NCBI RefSeq assembly: GCF_001422985.1
Contig: NZ_LMNL01000037.1
Coordinates: forward strand, 1-64,000
Direction: 5' to 3'
Origin: Methylobacterium sp. Leaf117
Lineage (GTDB): Bacteria > Pseudomonadota > Alphaproteobacteria > Rhizobiales > Beijerinckiaceae
DNA: 64,000 nucleotides
The notes below the pieces were generated by a model. It did not search any database and was not told where the DNA came from. It was given only the letters and a program-made list of their open reading frames with translations. Position 1 is the first letter of the stretch. Every line of letters begins with the position of its first letter. A program made the translations under genes and the position numbers. Positions 26,607 to 34,831 of this stretch are shown here, one piece after another.

Positions 26607-26666
26607 CTTTAGCAGAGGTGGCTCGTCGGCCCTGGCCGATGCCCGCGCCCCTTTCCCGGTTGTCCC

Positions 26667-28925
26667 ATGGCCCTCGCCCAAATCCCGTCCCGATCCCCAC
26701 GCGCCCGACGCGCACGGCAGGGCCACGTCTTGCCCCCGATATCCCGGCCTCCGATATCCCGGCCCCTCACATCCTGGCCGCTCGCGGCCCTGCTCGGCGG
26801 CCTGCTGCCGATGCCGGCCGACGCCGCGCCCGGCGAATCCCACTCGGCCGTCACCCTGGAGACCCTGGAGGTCGCGGGCTCCGGGCGCGGCGGCCCGCCG
26901 CCCGCCGAGGGGCTGAACCTGCGCAGCTCGAGCCGCAGCGCCAGCCGCCTCGGCCTGACGCCCCTGGAAACCCCCGCCAGCGTCGACGTGATCGCGGGGG
27001 AGACCACGCGCCTGCGCGGCCAGAACACGGTGGCGGAGGCCGTCACCCAGAACGCCACCGGCATCACCACGGTGGCGGCCCCCGGCAACGGCAACGGCGC
27101 CTTCACGGCCCGGGGCTTCGCCGGCCCGAACTCGATCCAGCAGCTCTACGACGGCACCCGCCTGTTCGTCGGGGCGGGCACCGTCACCTTCCCGTTCGAC
27201 ACCTGGAACGTCGAGCGCATCGAGGTGCTGCGTGGGCCGGCCTCCGTGCTCTACGGCGACGGCGCCATCGGCGGCGTGATCAACGTCGTGACCAAGAAGC
27301 CGGTCTTCACGCCCCTCAACGTGGCGCGCGCGGCCGTCGGCTCGGATGGTCTGGCGCGCTTGGCCCTCGATTCCGGCGGTCCCATCGGGGAGGCGCTCGC
27401 CTACCGCCTCAACATCAGCGGCAACCGCGCCGCGGGCTGGATCGCGCCGGACGGCGACTTCCGCAATCTCGCGGTCTCGGGCGCCCTGACCCTGCAGGCG
27501 AATCCTGACCTCGCCATCACCCTGAGCCATGATTTCGGCTACCAGGAGCCGGCCCGCTACTGGGGCACGCCGCTCATCGACGGGCGCATCCGCGACGCCA
27601 TCCGGTTCAACAACTACAACGTCCGCGACGCCCAGATCCTCTGGACCGACAACTGGACGCAGCTGCGAGCGGAGTGGACGCCGAGCGCCGACATCACGAT
27701 CCGCAACACCGCCTACCGGCTCCAGAGCCGGCGCCAGTGGCGGGACGTCGAGCAATACGCCTTCAACCGCGACACCGGGCGGATCGACCGCTCGGACTAT
27801 CTCGAAATCTACCACAGCCAGGAGCAGATCGGGAATCGCCTCGACGCGACGGTCCGGGGCACGGTGTTCGGATTCCGCAACGAATTCCTGGCCGGGTTCG
27901 ACGTCAACGCCATCGCGTTCCGGCACACCAACAACTTCAGCTCCGAGGGCGGCGGCCTCACCACCAGCGTCGATCCCTTCGCCTATGACCCGGGTCTGTT
28001 CCCGGCCAATGGCCGCGCCACTCCGGCCTACGCCACCAACACGCGCCAGGCCTCGGTCTTCGCCGAGAACCGCCTGATCCTGTCCGACCAGGTCTCGCTG
28101 CTGGCCGGCATGCGCTACGACGCGCCGGTGCTGCACCGGACCAACCTCGTCACGGGCGCCGCCTTCGAGCAGGATTTCCAGGCGCTCAGCTACCGCTTCG
28201 GCGCCGTCTACAACCCGACCCCCCTGCTGGCGCTCTACGCCCAATACGCCACCGCCACCGATCCGGTCGGCAGCCTGATCTCGCTGTCGCAGAGTCTGTC
28301 CGGTTTGAAGCTCTCCACCGGCGAGCAGGTGGAGGTCGGCGCCAAGGGCGTGGCCTGGAACGGCCGGGCCGAGTGGACCCTGGCCGGCTACCGCATCGTC
28401 AAGGACAATCCGATCACGCGGGTGCCGGGCGAGGCGGCGCTCGCGACCCAGGTCGGGCAGCAATCCTCCCTCGGCGTCGAGGCGGCCCTGAGCCTGCACC
28501 TGTTCGAGGCCTGGCGCATCGACGCCAACGTGGCCCTTCTCCACGCCCAGTACGACGCCTTCAACCAAAGGGTCGGGGGCGCAGTGGTCTCCTATGCCGG
28601 ACGCCAGCCCATCGACGTGCCGGAGCGCGTCGGCAACCTCTGGGTCAATTGGGCCTTCGCCCCCGCCTGGGAGGCCCGGATCGGCCTGCAGCACGTGGGC
28701 GAGACCTTCAGCGACTTCGGCAACCAGGCGCAGCGCCCGGCCTACACCCTGGTCAATGCCGGTCTCGACCATCAGGTCACGCCGTCCTCGCGGCTGTCCC
28801 TGCGAGCCTACAACCTCTTCGACGAGATCTACGCGATCAGCGGCAACGCGGTGAACGGGATCGGCACCAACTGGCTGCTCGGCCGCCCGCGCTCCTTCGA
28901 GGTGGCCTACAGCGTGCGGTTCTGA
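26667..28925 (+). CDS. TonB-dependent receptor
   Basis: A 752-residue outer-membrane gated channel energised by TonB-ExbBD. An unusually long, Arg/Pro-rich leader (with ISRPPISRPLTSWP repeats) precedes the hydrophobic part of the signal, ending near PADAAPG. The plug domain follows (LETPASVDVIAGETTRLRGQNTVAEAVTQNATGIT, RGFAGPNSIQQLYDG, VERIEVLRGPASVLYGDGAIGGVINVVTKKP), then the barrel to the terminal RSFEVAYSVRF. The sequence class is that of FhuA/FhuE-like siderophore receptors, but the B12 riboswitch upstream points to cobalamin or a related corrinoid or cobalt complex as ligand. It overlaps the next gene in TGATG. The start could lie upstream or downstream of 26667. Confidence 0.9.
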   Translation: MALAQIPSRSPRARRARQGHVLPPISRPPISRPLTSWPLAALLGGLLPMPADAAPGESHSAVTLETLEVAGSGRGGPPPAEGLNLRSSSRSASRLGLTPLETPASVDVIAGETTRLRGQNTVAEAVTQNATGITTVAAPGNGNGAFTARGFAGPNSIQQLYDGTRLFVGAGTVTFPFDTWNVERIEVLRGPASVLYGDGAIGGVINVVTKKPVFTPLNVARAAVGSDGLARLALDSGGPIGEALAYRLNISGNRAAGWIAPDGDFRNLAVSGALTLQANPDLAITLSHDFGYQEPARYWGTPLIDGRIRDAIRFNNYNVRDAQILWTDNWTQLRAEWTPSADITIRNTAYRLQSRRQWRDVEQYAFNRDTGRIDRSDYLEIYHSQEQIGNRLDATVRGTVFGFRNEFLAGFDVNAIAFRHTNNFSSEGGGLTTSVDPFAYDPGLFPANGRATPAYATNTRQASVFAENRLILSDQVSLLAGMRYDAPVLHRTNLVTGAAFEQDFQALSYRFGAVYNPTPLLALYAQYATATDPVGSLISLSQSLSGLKLSTGEQVEVGAKGVAWNGRAEWTLAGYRIVKDNPITRVPGEAALATQVGQQSSLGVEAALSLHLFEAWRIDANVALLHAQYDAFNQRVGGAVVSYAGRQPIDVPERVGNLWVNWAFAPAWEARIGLQHVGETFSDFGNQAQRPAYTLVNAGLDHQVTPSSRLSLRAYNLFDEIYAISGNAVNGIGTNWLLGRPRSFEVAYSVRF

Positions 28926-30388
28926 TGCGGGCCTCTTCGACGCGGGTGCTCCTGAAGCCCGTCAAGCGCTGGCTGATCCTCGGCCATCGCTGGCTCGGCA
29001 TCGTCACCGGGCTGTTCCTCGCCGCCTGGGTGCTGTCGGGGCTGGTGATGCTCTACGTGGCGTTCCCGGCCCTTACCGAGGCCGAGCGCCTGTCCCATCT
29101 CGCGCCCATCGCCTGGGACCGGGTGCATCTCGGCCCCGACGCGGCCCTGGCCCGGGCCGGGCTCGACCCGCCCCCCGGCGGCCTCAGCCTGTCGATGCGG
29201 GGCAGGGCACCGGTCTATCAGGTCACCACCCGCGACGGCGCGCGCCACGCGGTCTCGGCCGAGACCGGGCAGACCCTCGGCCCCATCGACGCGGCGGCGG
29301 CCGTGGCGTCGTTCGGGCCGGGCGCCACCGTGCGGGCGGTGCGGCGCGACCAATGGACGGTGCGGGACCGCTACGACCCTCTGCGCCCCTTCCACGTGGT
29401 GGCGCCGGGCGACGCGTCCGGCACCGAGCTCTACGTCTCGGCCCGCACCGGCGCGGTGGTGCTCGACACCACCCGCCGGGAGCGCCTGTGGAACTGGCTC
29501 GGGGCGATCCCGCACTGGTTCTACCCGACGCCCCTGCGGGCCCGGGCCGAGCTGTGGCGCGGCACAGTGCTGTGGGTGTCGGGGATCGCGATCGCGGGGG
29601 TGCTCAGCGGCCTCGTCCTGGGGATCTGGCGCCTCCGGCTGCGCCGGCTCTACGCCTCGGGGGTGACGCCCTATCGCGGCCTCGCGCGCTGGCACCACCT
29701 CCTCGGCACCCTCGGGGGCTTGAGCCTTCTCACCTTCGTGGCGAGCGGCTGGCTCTCGATGAACCCCAACCACTGGTTCTCGCCCCGCTCCCCGCCGGAA
29801 CCGATGCGCGAGGCCTATGCCGGGCCTGTCCATCCGGTCGGCCGCGCCGCCCTCGACGGCCTTGCTCTCGACGACCTTGACCTCGACGATAGGGCCCGAC
29901 TCGGCACCGTCGAGGTCCGGTTCACCCAGGTCGATGGCCGGCCCGTGCTGATCGCCGCCGACGCGCGGGGTGGGCGGCGCGTGGTTCCGCCGCCGAGCCC
30001 CGAGGCCCTGCGGGCGGCCGCCGCCCGCGTCCTGCCGGAGGCCCGCATCGCCGCGATCGAGACGCTGACCGCCTACGACGCCTACTGGTATCCCCACCAC
30101 GACACCCGGCCCCTGCCGGTGCTGCGGGTGCGCTTCGACGATGCCGCCGCGACCTGGCTCCACCTCGACCCGGAGACCGGCGCGCTCCTCGACCGCCTCG
30201 ACGCCAGCGGCCGCCTCCAGCGCTGGCTGTTCGAGGCGCCGCACCGCCTCGATTTCGCGATCCTGTTCCAGGCGCGCCCGGCCTGGGACCTCGTGATGTG
30301 GCTCCTCAACGGCCTCGGCGCCGGCATCGCCGTCTCGGGCGTGATCCTGGGCTGGCGCCGCCTGCGCCGCACCGCGCGGGTGGGGTAG
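28925..30388 (+). CDS. PepSY-domain inner-membrane protein
   Basis: A 487-residue protein starting at ATG 28925, overlapping the receptor stop. Helices: residues about 18-48 (GIVTGLFLAAWVLSGLVMLYV), about 200-235 (WVSGIAIAGVLSGLVLGIWRLRLRRLY), about 250-275 (HHLLGTLGGLSLLTFVASGWLSMNP) and a last pair near 445-475. Periplasmic PepSY-type units lie between. Proteins of this kind, often beside TonB-dependent receptors, are thought to help iron or cofactor passage or reduction at the inner membrane; HRWLG and RWHHLLG suggest heme-like His ligands. The operon position implies it acts with the receptor. Confidence 0.85.
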   Translation: MRASSTRVLLKPVKRWLILGHRWLGIVTGLFLAAWVLSGLVMLYVAFPALTEAERLSHLAPIAWDRVHLGPDAALARAGLDPPPGGLSLSMRGRAPVYQVTTRDGARHAVSAETGQTLGPIDAAAAVASFGPGATVRAVRRDQWTVRDRYDPLRPFHVVAPGDASGTELYVSARTGAVVLDTTRRERLWNWLGAIPHWFYPTPLRARAELWRGTVLWVSGIAIAGVLSGLVLGIWRLRLRRLYASGVTPYRGLARWHHLLGTLGGLSLLTFVASGWLSMNPNHWFSPRSPPEPMREAYAGPVHPVGRAALDGLALDDLDLDDRARLGTVEVRFTQVDGRPVLIAADARGGRRVVPPPSPEALRAAAARVLPEARIAAIETLTAYDAYWYPHHDTRPLPVLRVRFDDAAATWLHLDPETGALLDRLDASGRLQRWLFEAPHRLDFAILFQARPAWDLVMWLLNGLGAGIAVSGVILGWRRLRRTARVG

Positions 30389-30822
30389 GGCCGGGCGGAA
30401 CACGGCATCACCCGGCCGCCGCGCTCCGTCGGCAGCGACAAGCCCGGCACCCCGCCGCCCGAAGGGAGTCCGTGGCGCCAGCGGACGGCGGACCACGCGG
30501 CGCCCGGCCGCTCGGTATCCGGAGACGACCGCTTCTCGACCCGGTGGCGGCGGTGTCTCCCTGCGCCGGGGCGGGGCGCGGGCGCTCCGGTTCTGGACGA
30601 CAGCTGCGCAGAATCCCAGTGCAGCAGAATCTCGGTGCCGCAGGGCGACACGGCGACAGTGGAAGCGAGGCGGGTGTTCGTGGCACAATCGGTTCGGGGT
30701 TGCGCGGTTTCCGGCGAAGGCCGGCGGGCCGTGATGGGTTCGGTGACGCCGATCGCGGCGTGACGCCGCCGGCCCGTCCGGCACGCCCGCATCCCCCCGT
30801 TCGCACGCAGGAGCCCGACGCC
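30389..30822. other. Gene-free stretch after the receptor operon
   Basis: No supported gene, RNA or terminator. Frames on both strands are GC-driven and Arg/Pro-rich. Confidence 0.45.
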
Positions 30823-31170
30823 ATGATCCGCCCACGGACGACCGTGCTGTCCCATGCGGCTCCCCCGGGACCGGCCGCGCCCTCCGCACCGCCCTGGCAG
30901 GAAGCGATCGTGCCGATCGCCGAGGCCCTGCTGAGCCTGGTGGCGGCCGTCGAGAGCGGGCCGACCGCCGGCCCCGCCGTCAAGGCTTTCCAGGCCGCGA
31001 TCCGGCGCAAGGGCGAGGAGGCGTCCGCCGCCGGCGGGCGCGAGGCGATGGAGGCCGCCCTGCGGCGGGTGGCCGATGCCGCCGGCGACCGCGCCGCGCG
31101 CCGGGACCGCATCATCGACACGGCCTGGGCCGGCCTGCCGGGCTGGCGCCCGGACGAGTCCCGCCCCTGA
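30823..31170 (+). CDS. Hypothetical helical protein
   Basis: A 115-residue protein with AGGAG 8 nt before ATG 30823. The first 25 residues are Pro/Ala-rich; the rest is helical (WQEAIVPIAEALLSLVAAVESGPTAGPAVKAFQAAIRRKGEEA, then REAMEAALRRVADAAGDRAARRDRIIDTAWAGLPGW). No transmembrane segment or signal peptide. No family recognised. The convergent minus-strand gene ends 171 bp away. Confidence 0.55.
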   Translation: MIRPRTTVLSHAAPPGPAAPSAPPWQEAIVPIAEALLSLVAAVESGPTAGPAVKAFQAAIRRKGEEASAAGGREAMEAALRRVADAAGDRAARRDRIIDTAWAGLPGWRPDESRP

Positions 31171-31341
31171 CCGCCTGCGGCCGTTCCCAATCCACGCGGG
31201 TTCTCTGTCCTGGAAGGAAACGGCGTTCCGGGGCGGGTCACGCCCACTCGCGGTTGCTCTGCATCCCAAGGTTTGAAATCGCGATCAGCTCTGGCGGCAC
31301 CGTGCCAACCCGGGCGCCCGGCGCGCCGGACGGTCGACCCC

Positions 31342-31605
31342 TCAGTGCGGCGCGGCCGGCGTCGTGTCGCGCTGCAGGGCGGCGGCTTCGGCGAAAGCCG
31401 CCCGGCCCTGGACCCAGGCGGCCTCGGCATCGGGCAGCGCGTAGGGCGCCGTCCGCACGGGGTGCAAGCCCGCCCGCAGGGTCCAGCGATAGCGGCCGGC
31501 ATCCTCGGGGCAGGGCTCGACCTGGAGGGTGAGCTGGAGGGTGAGGGGCCCGCCCGTCTCCTCGGCCGGAGGGGTGTTCTGTGCCGGGGTGGGGTCACGC
31601 GTCAT
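31342..31605 (-). CDS. Hypothetical protein
   Basis: An 87-residue protein starting at ATG 31605 inside the last codons of the upstream gene (11-bp overlap), so probably translated by coupling. LTLQLTLQVEPCPEDAGRYRWTLRAG suggests a few beta strands, and the helix DAEAAWVQGRAAFAEAAALQ follows. Short, soluble, acidic. No family recognised. Confidence 0.55.
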   Translation of the reverse strand: MTRDPTPAQNTPPAEETGGPLTLQLTLQVEPCPEDAGRYRWTLRAGLHPVRTAPYALPDAEAAWVQGRAAFAEAAALQRDTTPAAPH

Positions 31606-31870
31606 GGTGATCGCCTCCGCTGCCGTACCGGTGGATCTCGGATTCGGGCGGACGCGCCGGTCCGGGCGGACGGTCGGGAAACTCCATCCAGTCCGTGAAG
31701 GCGTCGGCCGGGTAGCTGTGCTGGCAGGAAGCGACGTGCCAGGGCCGGGGATCGACCGCGTTCTCCGGGTCCCAGCGGATCACCGCCCGCCGGTCCGGGT
31801 CGTCCCGGTGGATCGCGATGATCCAGCGCCCGTCCTGCGGCGCCCGGTCCATGGCCCTCCAGGTCCGCAT
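31595..31870 (-). CDS. Hypothetical protein, APQDGRWI-type
   Basis: A 91-residue protein from ATG 31870 with GGGGGA upstream. The RAPQDGRWIIAIHRDDPDRRAVIRWDPENAVDPRPWH segment is like the short DUF551-like or phage-borne proteins with the APxDGxxI motif, which are of unknown function. A His/Asp/Gly tail (GSGGDHHDA) ends the protein. First gene of a two-gene unit with the 87-residue protein; a strong hairpin lies 37 bp upstream. Confidence 0.6.
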   Translation of the reverse strand: MRTWRAMDRAPQDGRWIIAIHRDDPDRRAVIRWDPENAVDPRPWHVASCQHSYPADAFTDWMEFPDRPPGPARPPESEIHRYGSGGDHHDA

Positions 31871-31906
31871 CGTGCCGTCCCCCCTGTTCGAGGCGACAGG
31901 AACGCA

Positions 31907-31940
31907 CGAAGCGCCGGAACCGTTCGGTCCCGGCGCTTCG
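31907..31940. terminator. Hairpin after the SDR gene
   Basis: CGAAGCGCCGG (31907-31917) pairs with CCGGCGCTTCG (31930-31940). It lies 37 bp past the stop of the minus-strand SDR gene. There is no long U-run, so termination is likely but not certain. Confidence 0.6.
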
Positions 31941-31972
31941 GTTTCTGGGATAGGCGCTTCGGTTTCTGGGAT
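31932..31972. repeat. Two 20-bp direct repeats, 21-bp period
   Basis: Identical 20-mers at 31932-31951 and 31953-31972, separated by one base. The first copy includes the right arm of the hairpin at 31907-31940, so the left arm can pair with either copy. Confidence 0.85.
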
Positions 31973-31976
31973 GGGG

Positions 31977-32852
31977 TCAGAGGACCGGCATGGCTCCGGC
32001 GACGGTGACGAGGGCACCGGAGGTGTAGCTGCTCTCCGGCGAGGCCAGCATCACGTAGGCGGAGGCGAGTTCGGCCGGCTGGCCCGGACGCCCGAACGGG
32101 ACCTGGCTGCCGAAGGACTTGACCGAATCCTCGCTCATCCCCGAGGGAATGAACGGCGTCCAGATCGGTCCCGGCAGCACGCCGTTTACCCGGATGCCCT
32201 TCTCGGCCAGGAGCTGCGACAGGCTCAGCACCATGTTGCTCAGGGCGCCCTTGGTGGCGCTGTAGGCCATCAGCGAGGGCATCGGGTGCTTGGAGTTCAC
32301 CGAGGAGGTGAAGATCACCGAGGCGCCGGGCTTCAGGTGGGGCAGGGCGGCCTTGGTCAGGTAGAACGGTCCGAACACGTTGGTGCGGAAATGGTCCTCG
32401 AAGACCGTGTCCTCGATGGCATCGAGCCCCTGGTTCGGCTGCTGGAAAGCGCCGTTGTTCACCAGCACGTCGAGGCGGCCGAAGGCGGCGACGGTCCGCT
32501 CCACCAGGTCGCGGCCGTGGGCCGGGTCCTTGAGGTCGCCCGGCAGCAGGAGGGCGCGGCGCCCGGCCCGCTCGATCCAGCCGGCCACCGCCTCGGCATC
32601 CGCCTGCTCCTCCGGCAGGTAGGCGATCGCCACGTCGGCCCCTTCGCGGGCGAAGGCGATGGCCACGGCCCGGCCGATGCCGCTGTCGCCGCCGGTGATC
32701 AGGGCGGCCTGGCCCGTCAGCTTGCCCGAGCCCCGGTAGCTCGCCTCGCCGTGATCCGGCTCGGGGGACATCTTCCCGGTCTTGCCGGGAAAGCTCTGCG
32801 GCTGGCCCTCGAACGGGGGCCGGGGGTACTGCGTCAAGGGATTGGTGGTCAC
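31977..32852 (-). CDS. SDR-family oxidoreductase (YghA/YhxC-like)
   Basis: A 291-residue short-chain dehydrogenase with the N-terminal extension (PRPPFEGQPQSFPGKTGKMSPEPDHGE) that marks the YghA/YhxC subgroup. The NAD(P) motif GGDSGIGRA, the NNGA motif (VLVNNGAF) and the active-site S...YSATK are complete. Relatives reduce aldehydes or sugars such as glucose with NADPH and are often stress-induced. The start GTG 32852 has GGAGA 6 nt upstream; an in-frame ATG at 32966 lies in the neighbouring gene and gives an unlikely N-terminus. An EcfG-like promoter lies 28-53 bp upstream. Confidence 0.9.
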   Translation of the reverse strand: MTTNPLTQYPRPPFEGQPQSFPGKTGKMSPEPDHGEASYRGSGKLTGQAALITGGDSGIGRAVAIAFAREGADVAIAYLPEEQADAEAVAGWIERAGRRALLLPGDLKDPAHGRDLVERTVAAFGRLDVLVNNGAFQQPNQGLDAIEDTVFEDHFRTNVFGPFYLTKAALPHLKPGASVIFTSSVNSKHPMPSLMAYSATKGALSNMVLSLSQLLAEKGIRVNGVLPGPIWTPFIPSGMSEDSVKSFGSQVPFGRPGQPAELASAYVMLASPESSYTSGALVTVAGAMPVL

Positions 32853-32877
32853 GCGGAGTCTCCGTTGGAATACCGCG

Positions 32878-33549
32878 TCAACCGGAGGCTGCGTCGCCCC
32901 GTTCCTGCTGCCCGATGCCGCGTGACCGTGACGCGACCTTTCGGAATACCACGCCGGCGATGACATCCCGCCCGAGGGCGATCCGGTGCTCGGCGGCCTC
33001 GGCCGAGAGACCGATCAGCGCCCCCGCCGCCACGTCGGACGGGAAGTGCGCGCCGCGCAGAACCTGGACCCCGACGACGCCCAGGGCCGCCGCCGTGGCC
33101 ACCCCGCGGATCTCCGGATAGGCCCGCCCGGCGGCACTCGCCACCGCCACGCTCAGAGCCGAATGCCCCGACGGAAACGACTGCCACGGCCCGACATTCG
33201 GCCCGAACCAGCCGGTCTCGTAGAGGCCTTCGTCCATCAGCACGTTGGGCCGGGTGCGGTGGACGATCCGCTTCACGGTCGTCTTCGTCATCGCCGCCAT
33301 GACCCCGGAGACGAGCATGTGCCGCCCGGCCTCCGCCAGACGCCGGTCCCGCCGCAGCACCCCCACGGCGAGGGTCCCGGCCGAGAGAGCGAGCAGCCAT
33401 TTCCAGCCCCCCGCCTCGCTGGCCGCTGCCAGGCCTCGCACCCCGCGGGTGTCCTTCGCACGGGCGAGCGACACACCGAGGCGGATGTCCGCCGCCTCCA
33501 GGCGCTGCCGCAGCCCCGCCGATTCATCACGCATCAACGGGTCCGCCAT
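32878..33549 (-). CDS. PAP2-family membrane phosphatase
   Basis: A 223-residue protein with the three-part acid phosphatase signature: KRIVHRTRP, then FPSGHS, then RGAHFPSDVAAG. Members remove phosphate from lipid phosphates such as undecaprenyl pyrophosphate or phosphatidic acid at the outer face of the inner membrane. Hydrophobic stretches (WLLALSAGTLAVGV, MLVSGVMAAMTK, ATAAALGVVGVQVL) fit. Start ATG 33549 gives MADPLMRDESAG; the frame is open to 33975 with no motif. A near-EcfG pattern (CGAAC-N16-CGTT, 33595-33571) lies just before it. It is 25 bp upstream of the SDR gene and may be co-transcribed. Confidence 0.88.
   Translation of the reverse strand: MADPLMRDESAGLRQRLEAADIRLGVSLARAKDTRGVRGLAAASEAGGWKWLLALSAGTLAVGVLRRDRRLAEAGRHMLVSGVMAAMTKTTVKRIVHRTRPNVLMDEGLYETGWFGPNVGPWQSFPSGHSALSVAVASAAGRAYPEIRGVATAAALGVVGVQVLRGAHFPSDVAAGALIGLSAEAAEHRIALGRDVIAGVVFRKVASRSRGIGQQERGDAASG
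32880..32905 (-). promoter_or_regulatory. EcfG-like promoter of the SDR gene
   Basis: Minus strand: GGAAC (32905-32901), 17 nt, GGTT (32883-32880), one base off CGTT. It starts inside the end of the PAP2 gene and would give a leader of about 20 nt before GTG 32852, a fitting distance. Confidence 0.55.
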
Positions 33550-33570
33550 TCGGGGTGAAGCACGGCCATA

Positions 33571-33595
33571 AACGCGGAGCGCCCCGGATCGTTCG
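33571..33595 (-). promoter_or_regulatory. Possible EcfG-type promoter (one mismatch)
   Basis: Minus strand: CGAAC (33595-33591), 16 nt, CGTT (33574-33571). One base off the -35 consensus, 22 bp before the PAP2 start. Confidence 0.45.
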
Positions 33596-34084
33596 ATGCC
33601 GCGTTCGGCCGGTGCACCCCGGCCCGAAACGACCGCGTCGCAGGTCGGATCGTCCTCCCGAGAGCGGCCTGCGAGACCTGCCGCGTCTTCGACGACCACG
33701 TGCCGGACGGCCCGGGGCCGTGGCCGGTCGCAGTCGGCGAGAACCGATGCGATCACCTCACCGCCGCGAAGACCCTCGCCGAATTGGGTACCGCCCGGCG
33801 TTTCCGCGATCGACCCCACATCTTCGGGATAAGGCTTCGCAACAGGTCTTCGCGAAGTCAGGACAGGCCGGCCCGGCCGATCGTCCGTCCGCATACGACA
33901 TGGGAGATCTGCCCGAAGCTTGTTCGTCGAGCCTGTGAGTGCGCCAAATCTTCGGGACTCACCCAACCCGGCCATGATCCCGTCACCTTCGCAGCGGATG
34001 GCGAGGCATCAGGTGACGGGCGCTGACCGTCCTTCGGATAGGGGCGGGTCGCCGCGGGGCGAGCGCATGAGGGTTGTTGGAAGC
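33596..34084. other. Gene-free stretch between PAP2 and DUF2147 genes
   Basis: About 490 bp between divergent genes with no supported coding frame. Frames on both strands are short and lack motifs. It should hold the promoter of the DUF2147 gene. Confidence 0.45.
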
Positions 34085-34747
34085 ATGATGAATCGTTCGA
34101 CCATCGCGGGCGCCGCACGCCGGCTGGTGCCCCTGGCCGGCCTCGCGGCCGCTCTTCTGCCGGGCCTTGCTCTGGCCGCCGCCCCGAACGATGCCAGTGG
34201 AACCTGGCTCACAGAGGATGGACGCGCCCGGATTCGCACCGAGAAGTGCGGCCCGCAGAACACCAACCTGTGCGGCTATGTGGTCTGGCTGAAGGTGCCC
34301 CTGAACGATCAGGGCCAACCCCGCATCGACTTCAAGAATCCCGACCCGAAGAAGCAGGCCCGGCCCTCCCTCGGCCTGCAGCTCATCATGGGGCTGAAGC
34401 CGCAGCCCGACGGCCATTACGGCGGCAAGATCTACAATGCCGACGAGGGCAAGTTCTACGACGTGACGATGTGGTCGGACCAGCCGACCGAACTGTCGGT
34501 GCGCGGCTGCCTCCTCGGCTTCCTCTGCGGGTCCCAGACCTGGAACCGGGTCAACGATGTGCTGCCGGGACAGCTTACCGGCCCGACCAACGGCCCCGGC
34601 GGGCCGCGCTCCGATGCCGAGTGGGCTCCCAAGGCCCCGGCCGCCGCGTCCGGCGCTCCTGCCGGCGGCGCCGGAACCGCCAAGCCGGCGCCGAAGGCTG
34701 CCCCGAAGGCGGGTGCGGCGCCGGCGGCCGCCCCGGCCGCGGAATAG
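34085..34747 (+). CDS. Secreted DUF2147 domain protein
   Basis: A 220-residue protein with a signal peptide (MMNRSTIAGAARRLVPLAGLAAALLPGLALAAAPN). Residues 35-150 form the DUF2147 domain: SGTWLTEDGRARIRTEKCG, LCGYVVWLK, GGKIYNADEGKFYDVTMW, ELSVRGCLLGFLCGSQTWNRV. This is a lipocalin-like beta barrel with conserved cysteines. The tail is Ala/Pro/Lys-rich, probably disordered. Role unknown; the family is common in proteobacteria with exported proteins. ATG 34085 is chosen; ATG 34066 (MRVVGS) is possible. A terminator follows. Confidence 0.82.
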   Translation: MMNRSTIAGAARRLVPLAGLAAALLPGLALAAAPNDASGTWLTEDGRARIRTEKCGPQNTNLCGYVVWLKVPLNDQGQPRIDFKNPDPKKQARPSLGLQLIMGLKPQPDGHYGGKIYNADEGKFYDVTMWSDQPTELSVRGCLLGFLCGSQTWNRVNDVLPGQLTGPTNGPGGPRSDAEWAPKAPAAASGAPAGGAGTAKPAPKAAPKAGAAPAAAPAAE

Positions 34748-34781
34748 ACGGCCCATCCTGTCGACGACCGACTGAACCCAG

Positions 34782-34812
34782 AAAACGCCGCTCCCGACCC
34801 GGGGCGGCGTTT
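34782..34812 (+). terminator. Rho-independent terminator
   Basis: AAAACGCCGCTCC pairs with GGGGCGGCGTTT around a short loop. It lies between convergent genes (DUF2147 plus, serine hydrolase minus) and can serve both. Confidence 0.8.
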
Positions 34813-34831
34813 CGCGTTCGCCCCCGAGGAC

